Positions 9,601-18,178 of a stretch of 30,534 bases of DNA are shown here, in pieces (positions within the stretch are counted from its first letter, which is position 1; every line of letters starts with the position of its first letter). Where the stretch lies: positions 1 through 30,534 of the forward strand of contig JAUCBJ010000769.1 of NCBI GenBank assembly GCA_032718475.1. Direction: 5' to 3'. Below the pieces are notes generated by a model. It searched no databases and was not told where the DNA came from. It saw only the letters and a program-made list of their open reading frames with translations. A program made the translations under genes and the position numbers. This DNA is from Nemertoderma westbladi (taxonomy: Eukaryota; Xenacoelomorpha; Nemertodermatida; Nemertodermatidae).

Positions 9601-11266
9601 GACTCAGGTAGAGTGGGTTAGAGGGAAGGGAAGGGGCAGTGGGCAGGAGTGGGACTCAGGGAGAGGGGGAAGGGAGGGGGCAGCGGGTGGGTGGGACTCA
9701 GGTAGAGTGGGATAGGGGGAAGGGCAGGGGCAGTGGGATGAGTAGGACTCAGGTAGAGTGGGTTAGGGGGAAGGGAAGGGGCAGTGGGATGAGTGGGACT
9801 CAGGTAGAGTGGGTTAGGGGGAAGGGAAGGGGCAGCGGGGAGGAGTGGGATTCTGGGAGAGGGGAAAGGGAAGGGGCAGCGGGGAGGAGTAGGTCTCAGG
9901 GAGTGGGGGAAGGGAGGGGGCAGCGGGGGAGTGGGACTCAGGGAGAGGGGGAAGGGAAGTGGCAGCGAGGAAGAGTGGGACTCAGGGAGTGGGGGAAGGG
10001 AGGAAGCAACGGGGGAGTGGGACGCAGGGTTAGGGGGAAGGGAGGGGGCAGTGGGGTGAGAGGGACTCAGGTAGAGTGGGTTAGAGGGAAGGGAAGGGGC
10101 AGTGGGCAAGAGTGGGACTCAGGGAGAGGGGGAAGGGAAGGGGCAGCGGGGAGGAGTGCGACTCAGGGAGAGGGGGAAGGGAAGGGGCAGCGCGGAGGAG
10201 TGGGACTCAGGGAGTGGGGGAAGGGAGGGGGCAGCGGGGGAGTGGGACTCTGGGGGAGGAGGAAGGGAGGGCGCAGTGGGGTGGGAAGTGGGACTCAGGG
10301 TTAGGGGGAAGGGAAGGGGCAGCGGGGAGGAGTGGGACTCAGGTAGAGTGGGTTAGGGGGAAGGGAATGTGCAGTGGGATGAGTGGGACTCAGGTAGAGT
10401 GGGTTAGGGGGAAGGGAATGTGCAGTGGGATGAGTGGGACTCAGGTAGAGTGGGTTAGGGGGGAGGGAAGGGGCAGCGGGGAGGAGTGGGACTCAGGGAG
10501 AGGGGAAAGGGAAGGGGCAGCGGGGAGGAGTAGGTCTCAGGGAGTTGGGGAAGGGAGGGGCAGCGGTGAAGTGGGACTCAGGGAGTGGGACTCAGGGTGA
10601 GGGGGAAGGGAAGGGGCAGCGGGGAGGAGTGGGACTCAGGTAGAGTGGGTTAGGGGGAAGGGAGGGTGCAGTGGGATGAGTGGGACTCAGGTAGAGTTGG
10701 TTAGGGGGAAGGGAAGGGGCAGTGGGGTGAGTGGGACTCAGGTAGAGTGGGTTAGCGGGAAGGGAAGGGGCAGCGGGGTGGAGTGGGACTCAGGGAGAGG
10801 GGGAAGGGAAGGGGCAGCGGGGAGGAGTAGGTCTCAGGGAGTGGGGGAAGGGAGGGGGCAGCGGGGGAGTGGGACTCAGGGAGAGGGGGAAGGGAAGTGG
10901 CAGCGAGGAAGAGTGGGACTCAGGGAGTGGGGGAAGGGAGGAAGCAACGGGGGAGTGGGACGCAGGGTTAGGGGGAAGGGAGGGGGCAGTGGGGTGAGAG
11001 GGACTCAGGTAGAGTGGGTTAGAGGGAAGGGAAGGGGCAGTGGGCAGGAGTGGGACTCAGGGAGAGGGGGAAGGGAAGGGGCAGCGCAGCGGGGAGGAGT
11101 GCGACTCAGGGAGAGTGGGTTAGGGGGAAGGGAGGGTGCAGTGGGATGAGTGGGACTCAGGTAGAGTTGGTTAGGGGGAAGGGAAGGGGCAGTGGGGTGA
11201 GTGGGACTCAGGTAGAGTGGGTTAGCGGGAAGGGAATGGGCAGTGGGGAGGAGTGGGACTCAGGGA
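6655..11266. repeat. G-rich minisatellite, main array (about 4.6 kb)
   Basis: Roughly 90-105 units of about 43-52 bp. Two main unit types alternate irregularly: a shorter one with GGGACTCAGGGAGAGGGGGAAG, and a longer one with ACTCAGGTAGAGTGGGTTAGGGGG. The plus strand is almost pure G and A, broken by ACTCAG and GGCAG. Longer blocks recur, e.g. the block near 7321 again near 7972, and GGGTGGGTGGGACTCAGG near 7777, 8383, 8875 and 9686. These show segmental duplication within the array. It contains no gene: the open frames on both strands come from the lack of stop codons in the repeat. Confidence 0.95.
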
Positions 11267-11569
11267 TTGATTGATTGATTGATTGTTTATTGTCTTCACA
11301 TTAACTGTTACATAACTAACATCGGTAATATGCACTAAACAAGATACAAAATAAGACGTACAAATCAAAATATCTACCGTCACCCTCAAAATAAGACAGC
11401 ACATTATCATACAAAAATATTACAGATGCTTATATAGACAACATTATAGCCGTGTGAGGACCAGATGTAATACATAGTAGAGTAACATATATTTATATTC
11501 CCAACAAACACACAAACACACATAATACTAACTAAGTATATCAAACATTACATATATCGGGCTGTTTAC
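11267..11569 (-). other. 3' UTR and tail of LINE B
   Basis: About 300 non-coding bases after the ORF2 stop. GCCGTGTGA is present on the plus strand at 11449-11457, giving UCACACGGC in the RNA, complementary to 14661-14669 at the ORF junction. A short stretch around this motif resembles the LINE A 3' UTR, while the rest is largely diverged. The tail is a tetranucleotide repeat. Confidence 0.75.
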
Positions 11570-14500
11570 TCAATCGAATACATTATCTAATTTTGAGATA
11601 AATTTTGCTATTTTGGCTTGGTTATCCAGACAGAACATCTCAGTCATAGATAACCAAGACAGGGGGGCGCATTCTCGTCTTAACGTCCTTGTCATAGGAC
11701 AATCTACAACTATATGGGCTTCGGTCTGAATCCCACCACATCCACAAACTCGGTCCTCGGGTTTAGCCCTCTTCCATCTCATCCGTTCTACTGGGAAGTT
11801 ATGGCTACCCAGCCGAAAACGGGTCCAGGGGATGCGATGACGTTCGGGAACTGAGGGGTCACAATAGAGCTGGGGGGAAGTTAAGTCCGGGTTCATTAGC
11901 TTGAACAGGTGGCGTTTCGTACTCGTTGAAAGTGAAACGTTTTTCTTGACGAGTCGGGAACCTTCGTCTATAACATTACGCTGTTCTGATTTCAAAGAAT
12001 CTATTTTCGCGGACATCGATGTGTTACCATCTTTCGATATTTCTATTGCGACAGCAAGAGGGGAGTCTTCAATAACCTTGAATTTAGTAAGGAACTTTCG
12101 TTGTCTCTCACGTACCAACGATTTCAAGTCAGGGATTCCCGCTTCAATGAGACATATGTCTCCACACGTGGTGGGTCTAACACCTAGCAAACTCCTTACC
12201 ATTGACATATATAGAGCCTCGACGTCATTCAGATTAGCACCTAACCACGTTTCGCAACCATATGTTATTGCTGACACAACTGCTGCATTGAACACTTGTT
12301 TTTTAATCATAAACGGAATGTCCGGGTTTTTCATTAGAAATGAACTGTACTTAAGCCGATGGCATTGTTTCGCAGATGCATGGAGGGATACTGCAGTTGA
12401 TACTAAACCATCACTGGTGATTGGTGAGCCAAGATAAATATATGATGAAGTATGTTTTATGGTATACTCTTCCAGAATGATATCTTCCCTGTCACTCAGA
12501 GTGCCGTTTATCACCATAAACATCGATTTCTTCTCGTTCAATGTCATACCAGAAGACTTGCAAAAATTAATTAGTATATCCAGCTTGGCCAAAGCGGCCA
12601 ATCTATTTGTTGCAAGCACCGCTGTGTCATCCATTAGTAAAACAGAATGTAGCAACTTTAGCCAACTATCGGGGGTGAGGGAACGTAGGGCACGGACAAA
12701 TACATCTATTAGCAACGTAAACAAATATCCACTGGCAGGGGAACCTTGACGGAGCCCTTTATTAAATGATACTATAGCAGATCCAATCAGTGCATGTGTT
12801 CCTTTGTAAATTGATTGCAATGCACGGAGCATTCTGCCACCGCAACCTCTGTCAAGTAATATCTGGAACAAGTAATTTCTATTGACGTTATCGTATGCAG
12901 TTTTGAAATCTATGAATACCAAAAACAGGGTCTTATTAGTTTCTCTGGCATAGTTACACAGGAGGCGGAGTGCTAAGATCTGTTCTAAACAGCCTCTTCC
13001 TTTACATGAACCGGCTTGCTCAGGGAGCGGTCTCAACCAGGATTGTAGTCTGAAAGTAAGTATAGCATCATAGAGCTTAGCTAGAGAATTTATAATACTT
13101 ATACCGCGGTAATTCGAGCATATCAACTTATTTCCTTTCTTAAACACAGACACAAATCGCGTGTAACACCAGTTTAAAGGATATAGCCCCGAGGTAAACA
13201 CACAGTTTAGTATAAAAACAATAGTTAAAAGCCATTGGACAGGTAAGGCTTTCAGGTAATCTGCAGAAATACCATCAGGGCCACAAGCTCTCCCGCGTCG
13301 CAGGTTGGATGCAGCGTTATAGACCTCGTTAATTGTTATGTCATCGTCAAGTAATGGTATATTTATGTCTGAGACAATCTCCCGTTCAACAAATGTGTAG
13401 TCATTAAGTAGCTTTGAATAGTGTGCGGCAAACTCATCGTCAGTAGGAGTACCGGATTCTTGGTCAGATAAGACTTCTCCATTCCAGTCTATGGCTGCCC
13501 AAAGGCGTTTTGGGTCATTATTGGTTGCGAGACGCGCCCATCGACTCTTCGTTGATCCGAATCCTGCCGTCCCTGGCTCCTGTGTTACATAATTCGAGGT
13601 ATGTTTTGAGTTAGATATGTATTTGTAAATATTTAGTGAGAAATCACCGCACATTGCATCAATATCAGACTGGGCCGTTTGTATAATGGGTTGGTAAATT
13701 GTAGCGGGGCGAGCCATGCAGTGAGCATAGCTCGGAGGAATAGCTAACTCTAACAACGACTTAAACTTATCAAGTGAAGCGCAGTTGGGTTTAATTCCCT
13801 TAACACAATTCACTGTTGGGGGTCCAGATATTGCATCTGAGGCATTCAAAAGCTCATCGCCCAAACATTTCGCTCGGTTGAGTAGTTGTGATGACGTTAT
13901 ATTTGTTGCAACAACAGTTACGCTGATCGGAGCATGGTCAGTGGGGAGTCGTAAATCTCTGTCCACATTCATGCATTTAATAGCTGAGGGGACTTTAGAT
14001 ACCTCGTTAACCGGGGATACTAAATAATCTAGAGCAGAAACCCATTTATCTTTTATCCTAAACGTGAGACCACCCTGATAAAGGGATGAATGAGTTGATA
14101 AGCCGTTTAAAATTATACATCCAGTGTCATGACAAATGCGTTTGAAAATTTTCCCATGAGAGTTTATTGTCTGGTCGGGCCATGGTTGGTATTTCCAACC
14201 ATTGTCCAAAGCAAATGCTGGGTCGGGTGTACCTATACGGCTGTTAAAGTCACCTCCTACAACAAAAACATCGTCACACAACAATTTACTTTGAACAGTA
14301 CTAAACGAACATAAATCAAAATATTTCGATTCTTTTGGCGGGATGTAACATCCACCTATTTGTTTATTACTAACTGATGGGATAGTAACCCAGATTTGGT
14401 CTTCAATTGTTTTGTCAACCCGAACAATAAAATCTACCAGATGTGGCTTCACAAATAAGCTTACGCCACCACGGTGTTGACGCCCTGTATGTCTTACACT

Positions 14501-14683
14501 ACTACAAACAAAAGAAAAGCCAGGTATAGTAAAAGATAAGTTAGTTTTCACCTCAGACAAAAATAGAATATCAAACTGTAAAAAGTACCTTACTGTATAT
14601 AAATCGTCAAACTTGTTTTTTATACCAGCAATATTACACCATACAATCTTTAGTTCTCCATCACACGGCCCAGTTAAAAATCC
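11570..14683 (-). CDS. LINE B ORF2 protein: endonuclease-reverse transcriptase
   Basis: Open frame of 1037 codons. Numbering here is from a TTG at 14560; the frame continues 41 codons upstream, and those codons encode the expected endonuclease start (KIVWCNIAGIKNKF, then ILFLSEVK with the likely catalytic Glu). Other endonuclease motifs: GGDFNSRIG (102-110), DYLVSP (178-183), TDHAPIS (207-213). RT motifs: GPDGIS (427-432), NYRGISIINS (483-492), LVFIDFKTAYD (547-557), GLRQGSPAS (602-610), LMDD (642-645). A C-x-C-x7-H-x4-C knuckle lies near the C terminus. It nicks the target and reverse-transcribes the element RNA in the nucleus. The first in-frame AUG is at about residue 197, after most of the endonuclease, so normal initiation cannot give a working protein. 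Translation likely follows ORF1 by frameshifting or reinitiation. No RNase H is seen. Confidence 0.93.
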   Translation of the reverse strand, partial: GFLTGPCDGELKIVWCNIAGIKNKFDDLYTVRYFLQFDILFLSEVKTNLSFTIPGFSFVCSSVRHTGRQHRGGVSLFVKPHLVDFIVRVDKTIEDQIWVTIPSVSNKQIGGCYIPPKESKYFDLCSFSTVQSKLLCDDVFVVGGDFNSRIGTPDPAFALDNGWKYQPWPDQTINSHGKIFKRICHDTGCIILNGLSTHSSLYQGGLTFRIKDKWVSALDYLVSPVNEVSKVPSAIKCMNVDRDLRLPTDHAPISVTVVATNITSSQLLNRAKCLGDELLNASDAISGPPTVNCVKGIKPNCASLDKFKSLLELAIPPSYAHCMARPATIYQPIIQTAQSDIDAMCGDFSLNIYKYISNSKHTSNYVTQEPGTAGFGSTKSRWARLATNNDPKRLWAAIDWNGEVLSDQESGTPTDDEFAAHYSKLLNDYTFVEREIVSDINIPLLDDDITINEVYNAASNLRRGRACGPDGISADYLKALPVQWLLTIVFILNCVFTSGLYPLNWCYTRFVSVFKKGNKLICSNYRGISIINSLAKLYDAILTFRLQSWLRPLPEQAGSCKGRGCLEQILALRLLCNYARETNKTLFLVFIDFKTAYDNVNRNYLFQILLDRGCGGRMLRALQSIYKGTHALIGSAIVSFNKGLRQGSPASGYLFTLLIDVFVRALRSLTPDSWLKLLHSVLLMDDTAVLATNRLAALAKLDILINFCKSSGMTLNEKKSMFMVINGTLSDREDIILEEYTIKHTSSYIYLGSPITSDGLVSTAVSLHASAKQCHRLKYSSFLMKNPDIPFMIKKQVFNAAVVSAITYGCETWLGANLNDVEALYMSMVRSLLGVRPTTCGDICLIEAGIPDLKSLVRERQRKFLTKFKVIEDSPLAVAIEISKDGNTSMSAKIDSLKSEQRNVIDEGSRLVKKNVSLSTSTKRHLFKLMNPDLTSPQLYCDPSVPERHRIPWTRFRLGSHNFPVERMRWKRAKPEDRVCGCGGIQTEAHIVVDCPMTRTLRRECAPLSWLSMTEMFCLDNQAKIAKFISKLDNVFD
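14661..14683 (-). promoter_or_regulatory. Candidate -1 recoding site at the LINE B ORF1/ORF2 overlap
   Basis: The minus strand reads TAA GGATTTTTAA CTGG GCCGTGTGA. The ORF2 frame opens after a TAA at 14686-14684, and the ORF1 stop is at 14676-14674, so any frameshift must occur within the 10-base GGATTTTTAA. G GAU UUU would slip to GGA UUU. GCCGTGTGA follows the stop by 4 bases, as in LINE A. The arrangement is seen directly; the recoding function is inferred. Confidence 0.55.
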
Positions 14684-15546
14684 TTACCCACTGCTTTATA
14701 AATAACGTCATCTCCTCTCTTGACGCTCTTGGCCTTCCAGTCAATATATACCACCTCACCCGCGTTTATTGGTTTATTCTTTTCTTCAATGAGGACCTGT
14801 ATGAGTTTTTTCCGTTCAGCTTGGATCTTTGGGCTCACGTCTTTCTTAACATATATTCCTTTATATTTAGAGCTTTCAGATGAGAGATTCTTCGCACCCG
14901 TTATGGCGATATCCCTTTCATAGTCAGAAAGAAAGCGGATCAAAATCGGACGGGGCCGGGTCGTATTCCCTGTCTGCTCGTTGGGGTTAAACCTTCCGAG
15001 ACGCCTCAGAGAGTACTTAGCGTCGCTTGGTAAACCTGTTACTTGTAGTATCTCTGAACAAACGATTTTTGTGTCAGCTAATTCGCCCTCTTTGACGCCG
15101 CGTATTATAATGTTCCTAGACCTGCTTTCGGCATCGAAATACTCCAATTGGCGTTGGTGGATAGCTAGTGTTTTCTTACAGTCTTCCATCTCCGATTTTA
15201 AGGTAACATTGCTTTTCTGCTCCGCTGCCAACTTGTCTTTAAGAACAGACACTTCCGTTCTTAGGGCTCCCAACTCCTCGATCTGTTTTCGCACTAACGA
15301 TATATCGCTCTTCATGTCAATCATTTCGGATCTTATAGCATCTCGAATTATCTCCGCTAAGTCGCTGCCATTTGGTTGGCTCTGTGTGTTCGTCCGACCT
15401 TGAGATGAACCGACGCCTTCAAAGTCATCTTCAAACACTCCTCCGGATTCGAGAGCCTCATAAAGTTGCTTCTTCGTAATCTTTGACATTATGTGCTGCT
15501 TTGACATTCCGGACAGCTCGGAAATAGATACCAGCCTTTTACTCAT
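14674..15546 (-). CDS. LINE B ORF1 protein, L1-like RNA-binding protein
   Basis: 290 codons, ATG start, intact. Residues 1-40 align with LINE A ORF1 (SISELSGMSKQHIMSKITK). A coiled coil spans about 62-137 and would drive oligomerisation. An RRM-like domain starts near 143 (SRNIIIRGV), with a basic TRPRPILIRF strand near 196-205. A C-terminal domain spans about 230-285 (IYVKKDVSPKIQ). By family resemblance it binds and chaperones the element RNA. It ends Lys-Asp-Phe-stop; its last codons overlap the ORF2 frame. It is shorter than the A protein mainly in the linkers. Confidence 0.87.
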   Translation of the reverse strand: MSKRLVSISELSGMSKQHIMSKITKKQLYEALESGGVFEDDFEGVGSSQGRTNTQSQPNGSDLAEIIRDAIRSEMIDMKSDISLVRKQIEELGALRTEVSVLKDKLAAEQKSNVTLKSEMEDCKKTLAIHQRQLEYFDAESRSRNIIIRGVKEGELADTKIVCSEILQVTGLPSDAKYSLRRLGRFNPNEQTGNTTRPRPILIRFLSDYERDIAITGAKNLSSESSKYKGIYVKKDVSPKIQAERKKLIQVLIEEKNKPINAGEVVYIDWKAKSVKRGDDVIYKAVGKDF

Positions 15547-15724
15547 CTTATTGCGGCAACCAATTTCTTGCTTGGAATAAAATAAATCGCTTGGCGAGAG
15601 AATAAATTTAACAGCTTTGCAGTTTACTTATATACTTTTGCTAATAGAGTCAGACAGTGTGGCGCCGGATAAGCAGTTTAGGCCTACTACAGCCCTAACG
15701 AATCCGGTTGTTGAATTATCAAAA

Positions 15725-15762
<38 letters not shown>
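15547..15762 (-). promoter_or_regulatory. 5' UTR of LINE B, beginning in a long T tract
   Basis: About 215 bases upstream of ORF1 with no ORF. A moderately GC-rich block lies near 15655-15710, followed by a 31-base A run on the plus strand (15732-15762) that abuts the minisatellite. In the element's own orientation the T tract is its first sequence. An internal promoter is expected but not identifiable. Confidence 0.4.
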
Positions 15763-15763
<1 letters not shown>

Positions 15764-15998
15764 GGAGAGGGGAGAGGGGGAAGGGAAGGGGCAGCGGGGA
15801 GGAGTAGGACGGGGGAGAGGGGGAAGGGAAGGGGCAGCGGGGAGGAGTAGGTCTCAGGGAGTGGGGGAAGGGAGGGGGCAGCGGGGTGAGTGGGACTCAG
15901 GTAGAGTTGGTTAGGGGGAAGGGAATGGGCAGTGGGGGGGGGGGGGGGGGGGGGAGTGGGACTCAGGGTGAGGGGGAAAGGAAGGGGCATTGGGGTGA
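15763..15998. repeat. G-rich minisatellite, segment 3, with a 21-G run
   Basis: Five or so units of the same repeat as 6655-11266, resuming after LINE B. A 21-base G homopolymer occupies 15934-15954; its exact length is likely uncertain in any assembly. The segment ends where the TTGA tail of the scrap A' begins. Confidence 0.9.
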
Positions 15999-16155
15999 TT
16001 GATTGATTGTTTATTTTCTACTTGATTCTCAATACAATACATGCACAATAATTAATAGTAACTATGAATGAAACGGTAGTGCCGACCATAATATAAAGGG
16101 ATTAACCAAATTAATATATAGATTCCGAACCTAACTTACGGTATGTAATGAAAAA
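15999..16155 (-). mobile_element. A', 3'-end scrap of a LINE A-family element
   Basis: Starts with TTGATTGATTG and follows the outermost 150 bases of LINE A: both contain GCGGTAGTGCCGACCATAAT-like sequence (AACGGTAGTGCCGACC here) and a GATTCCGAAC-like block. Similarity fades after about 16155. It is a strongly 5'-truncated insertion in the same orientation as A and B, again with its tail abutting the minisatellite. Confidence 0.85.
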
Positions 16156-16199
16156 AAAGCGAAAGGAGAAAATAACAGGATAACAGGATGACAGGTAAC

Positions 16200-16910
16200 A
16201 TCCTTATAATTATTAGGAAGAAACGACGCCTTTGGAAAGTCTATTCGACTTCCAAGGATTATCATGAATTTAAGGCCTATAAAAGGGTTGAGCGAACGGT
16301 TAAGAATGCCGTACGCTCCGCGAAGAAAAATTTTGAGAAACCTCTTGCCTGAGAAGCTAGGAAAAACCCTAATTACCCATATCTTAAGGCTGACAAGTCA
16401 AACAGGGAAACAGTTGGGCCATTTAAATCAAATTGAGTCAATGTGACAGATGATGGTAATGCTGCAGATATTTTTAATAAATACTTCCCTTCCGTGTTTA
16501 CTCTTGGTACCTCCACAGCTCATCCTGATCATCCTATTGTTATGCTCAGAAACAATTGATAGCATCAACTTTTCCACAGCCGATTTAGAGAATAAGATTA
16601 AGAATTTATGTCCCTTGGCAGCCCCTCCTGGTCCAGACTTGTTTGGCGCTAGATCCTTGCAATCTGTAGCTGATATTATTTCAACCCCTCTTGCGCATAT
16701 CTTCAGGTGCTATCCAAAGTTACATCCAAAAGGGGTAGAAGTAAATAAGAGCCAGGAAACTATCGGCCCGTTTCTTTGACTTCTGTTCGCTGCAAATTGA
16801 TGGAGGCCATCGTCAAGGAAGTAATCTTGTATTGTTATTTTGATGAATAACTTATTTATCAGCTCCCAACACGGCTTTATACCTGGTAAGTCATGCCTAA
16901 CGGCAAACTC
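16200..16910 (+). pseudogene. LINE F: decayed CR1/L2-like reverse transcriptase fragment
   Basis: Recognisable only by reading several frames. Near 16250-16330 is the basic pre-RT linker (KRVERTVKNAVRSAKKNFEK). Near 16350-16500 are KNPNYPYLKADKSN and ADIFNKYFPSVFT. At 16752-16820 is PGNYRPVSLTSVRCKLMEAI, the RT fingers motif, and at 16850-16895 is LFISSQHGFIPGKSCLT. These blocks are typical of CR1/L2/Jockey-group LINEs and lie in the right order. Many stops and frameshifts separate them. The catalytic FADD region is absent, so the copy is cut at its 3' side. It is older than A-D and unrelated to the A/B family. Confidence 0.85.
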
Positions 16911-17228
16911 AGAGGTATATTTACAAAGAAATATAAAACAGTTTTAAACTAACCTTTTATACCAAATAATTATAATAACAATAATTTCTAAGTTGTTACA
17001 CTTAAATTACTCTACTACTGTGACGGGATCCCCGAGTTGGTGAGGGAATCCCGACCGGTGTGTTTTGCGTTTCAGTAGTGCGCATCACCTCGTCCGTTGG
17101 CTGCTGAAAGGCTTGTGGTATCTGAGTCTGATAGGCCGGAGGCTGAGAAAGAATAACTGAGTTTTAGTGGCAGTTACGTTCGTAATGTCAGAATACAATA
17201 ATAGCATGGTTAATGACGACGGTCTAAA
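16911..17228. other. Unassigned sequence with a GC-rich block
   Basis: AT-rich sequence with a distinct GC-rich island at about 17020-17160. That island includes an inverted repeat CGGGAT (17024-17029) / ATCCCG (17048-17053). It could be a fragment of a SINE or a DNA transposon, but I see no tRNA-like boxes or terminal repeats. No ORF of note. Confidence 0.35.
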
Positions 17229-17243
17229 TTTCATTTCATTTCA

Positions 17244-18178
17244 TTATCCGGACTTTACGCCACCGGCGGCTATATTTAAAATGGTCTGGCGAATCTAAAT
17301 TTAAAATGTCAGGTTTACATTATTTGCACATTACGAAATGTTACAGAATGCGCCCATTGCGCAGAATAAAAGGGTCTGTCAAGTTAAAATAAATATATAA
17401 GATACTAAGCACGCAGAGTACCGGTAGTACGGTAAGATATACTGTAGTAAACATAGAGAAGGTAGATACATACAGTATGTAAGTAGGTATATTATATTGC
17501 CAAAAATAAGATAATGCACCAAAAAAATTATGATATTATGTAAACGAATGGAATGAAAACGAAATAAGAATCATTATCTAATAGCCAGTATAAACAAATA
17601 CGGAGTTCGCTTAGATTTCCCCAATTCTCGGTCTCACGCTTGTTAAAATCCCTAAACATGTGAAAAGTGTATTCAATGTGACTAGTGTAAGTACGCAATA
17701 ACACAAATAGCTGACGTACACACAGTTGACATTTAGTATTAGATAATAGGACTGGTGCGCATAATTATATATAATAATATTACGTGAAACAAATTGAAAT
17801 TACAGTACCGGTACCAAAACTTTAAAATATATAATCCAAATACAGTAGCTTTCCGGGAAACGACGAATATTATAAAGCTCCACAAAAGTAGATCACTTAT
17901 AAAATTAATTCCTTTGCGATATTGAATCTGAATACTGTGGTTCAAAAAGTACTTACGATATAATATAAATTATAACTATTTGCTCAAGTGTATAGTAAAA
18001 AAAAGCGGGTTGTCGTAATTATAAGATAGAATTTACACAATATTTTACCAATTGCAAGTCAATGAAAACTAAAAATAGAACTAATTGTATATCCCAATCC
18101 AGTAATTGCAATTTAAGATATAATAAATCCGTATTCCGTGGGTAAGATGTAGGGGTGGGTTTCGTAGAGAGACGCTTG
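17244..18178 (-). other. Probable 3' UTR of LINE E
   Basis: AT-rich non-coding stretch between the end of the RT-containing frame and the (TTTCA)3 tail. No convincing ORF. Assignment rests on position and the tail; part could be unrelated DNA. Confidence 0.45.

Larger units (their letters stand above)
11267..15762 (-). mobile_element. LINE B, apparently intact non-LTR retrotransposon inserted in the minisatellite
   Basis: On the minus strand, the element runs from a 31-nt T tract (15762-15732 on the plus strand as A) through ORF1 (15546-14674) and ORF2 (14683-11570) to a 3' UTR ending in four CAAT/TTGA-type tetramers (11267-11282). Minisatellite units lie directly on both sides, so it inserted into the array. 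Both ORFs are open throughout, in contrast to LINE A. A target duplication cannot be defined because both flanks are repetitive. It is a distinct subfamily from A: same design, with protein identity visibly only moderate. Confidence 0.92.

Noticed and set aside
9618-10109. Minus-strand Pro/Ser-rich reading frame
   Set aside because: Complement of the same minisatellite; no gene features.
6655-11266. Internal telomere
   Set aside because: TTAGGG-like cores are embedded in a longer unit and are not tandem hexamers.
6545-11274. Many overlapping plus-strand frames encoding Gly/Arg/Ser-rich repeats
   Set aside because: They are products of the stop-poor minisatellite, open in several frames, with no consistent start and no codon conservation.
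11901-12437. Plus-strand frames across LINE B and LINE A
   Set aside because: Antisense shadows of ORF2 without recognisable motifs.
17879-17886. 8-nt complementarity between the LINE E ORF junction and its 3' UTR (TCCACAAA)
   Set aside because: Only 8 bases in a 930-base AT-rich region; a chance match is reasonably likely and there is no second copy to compare.
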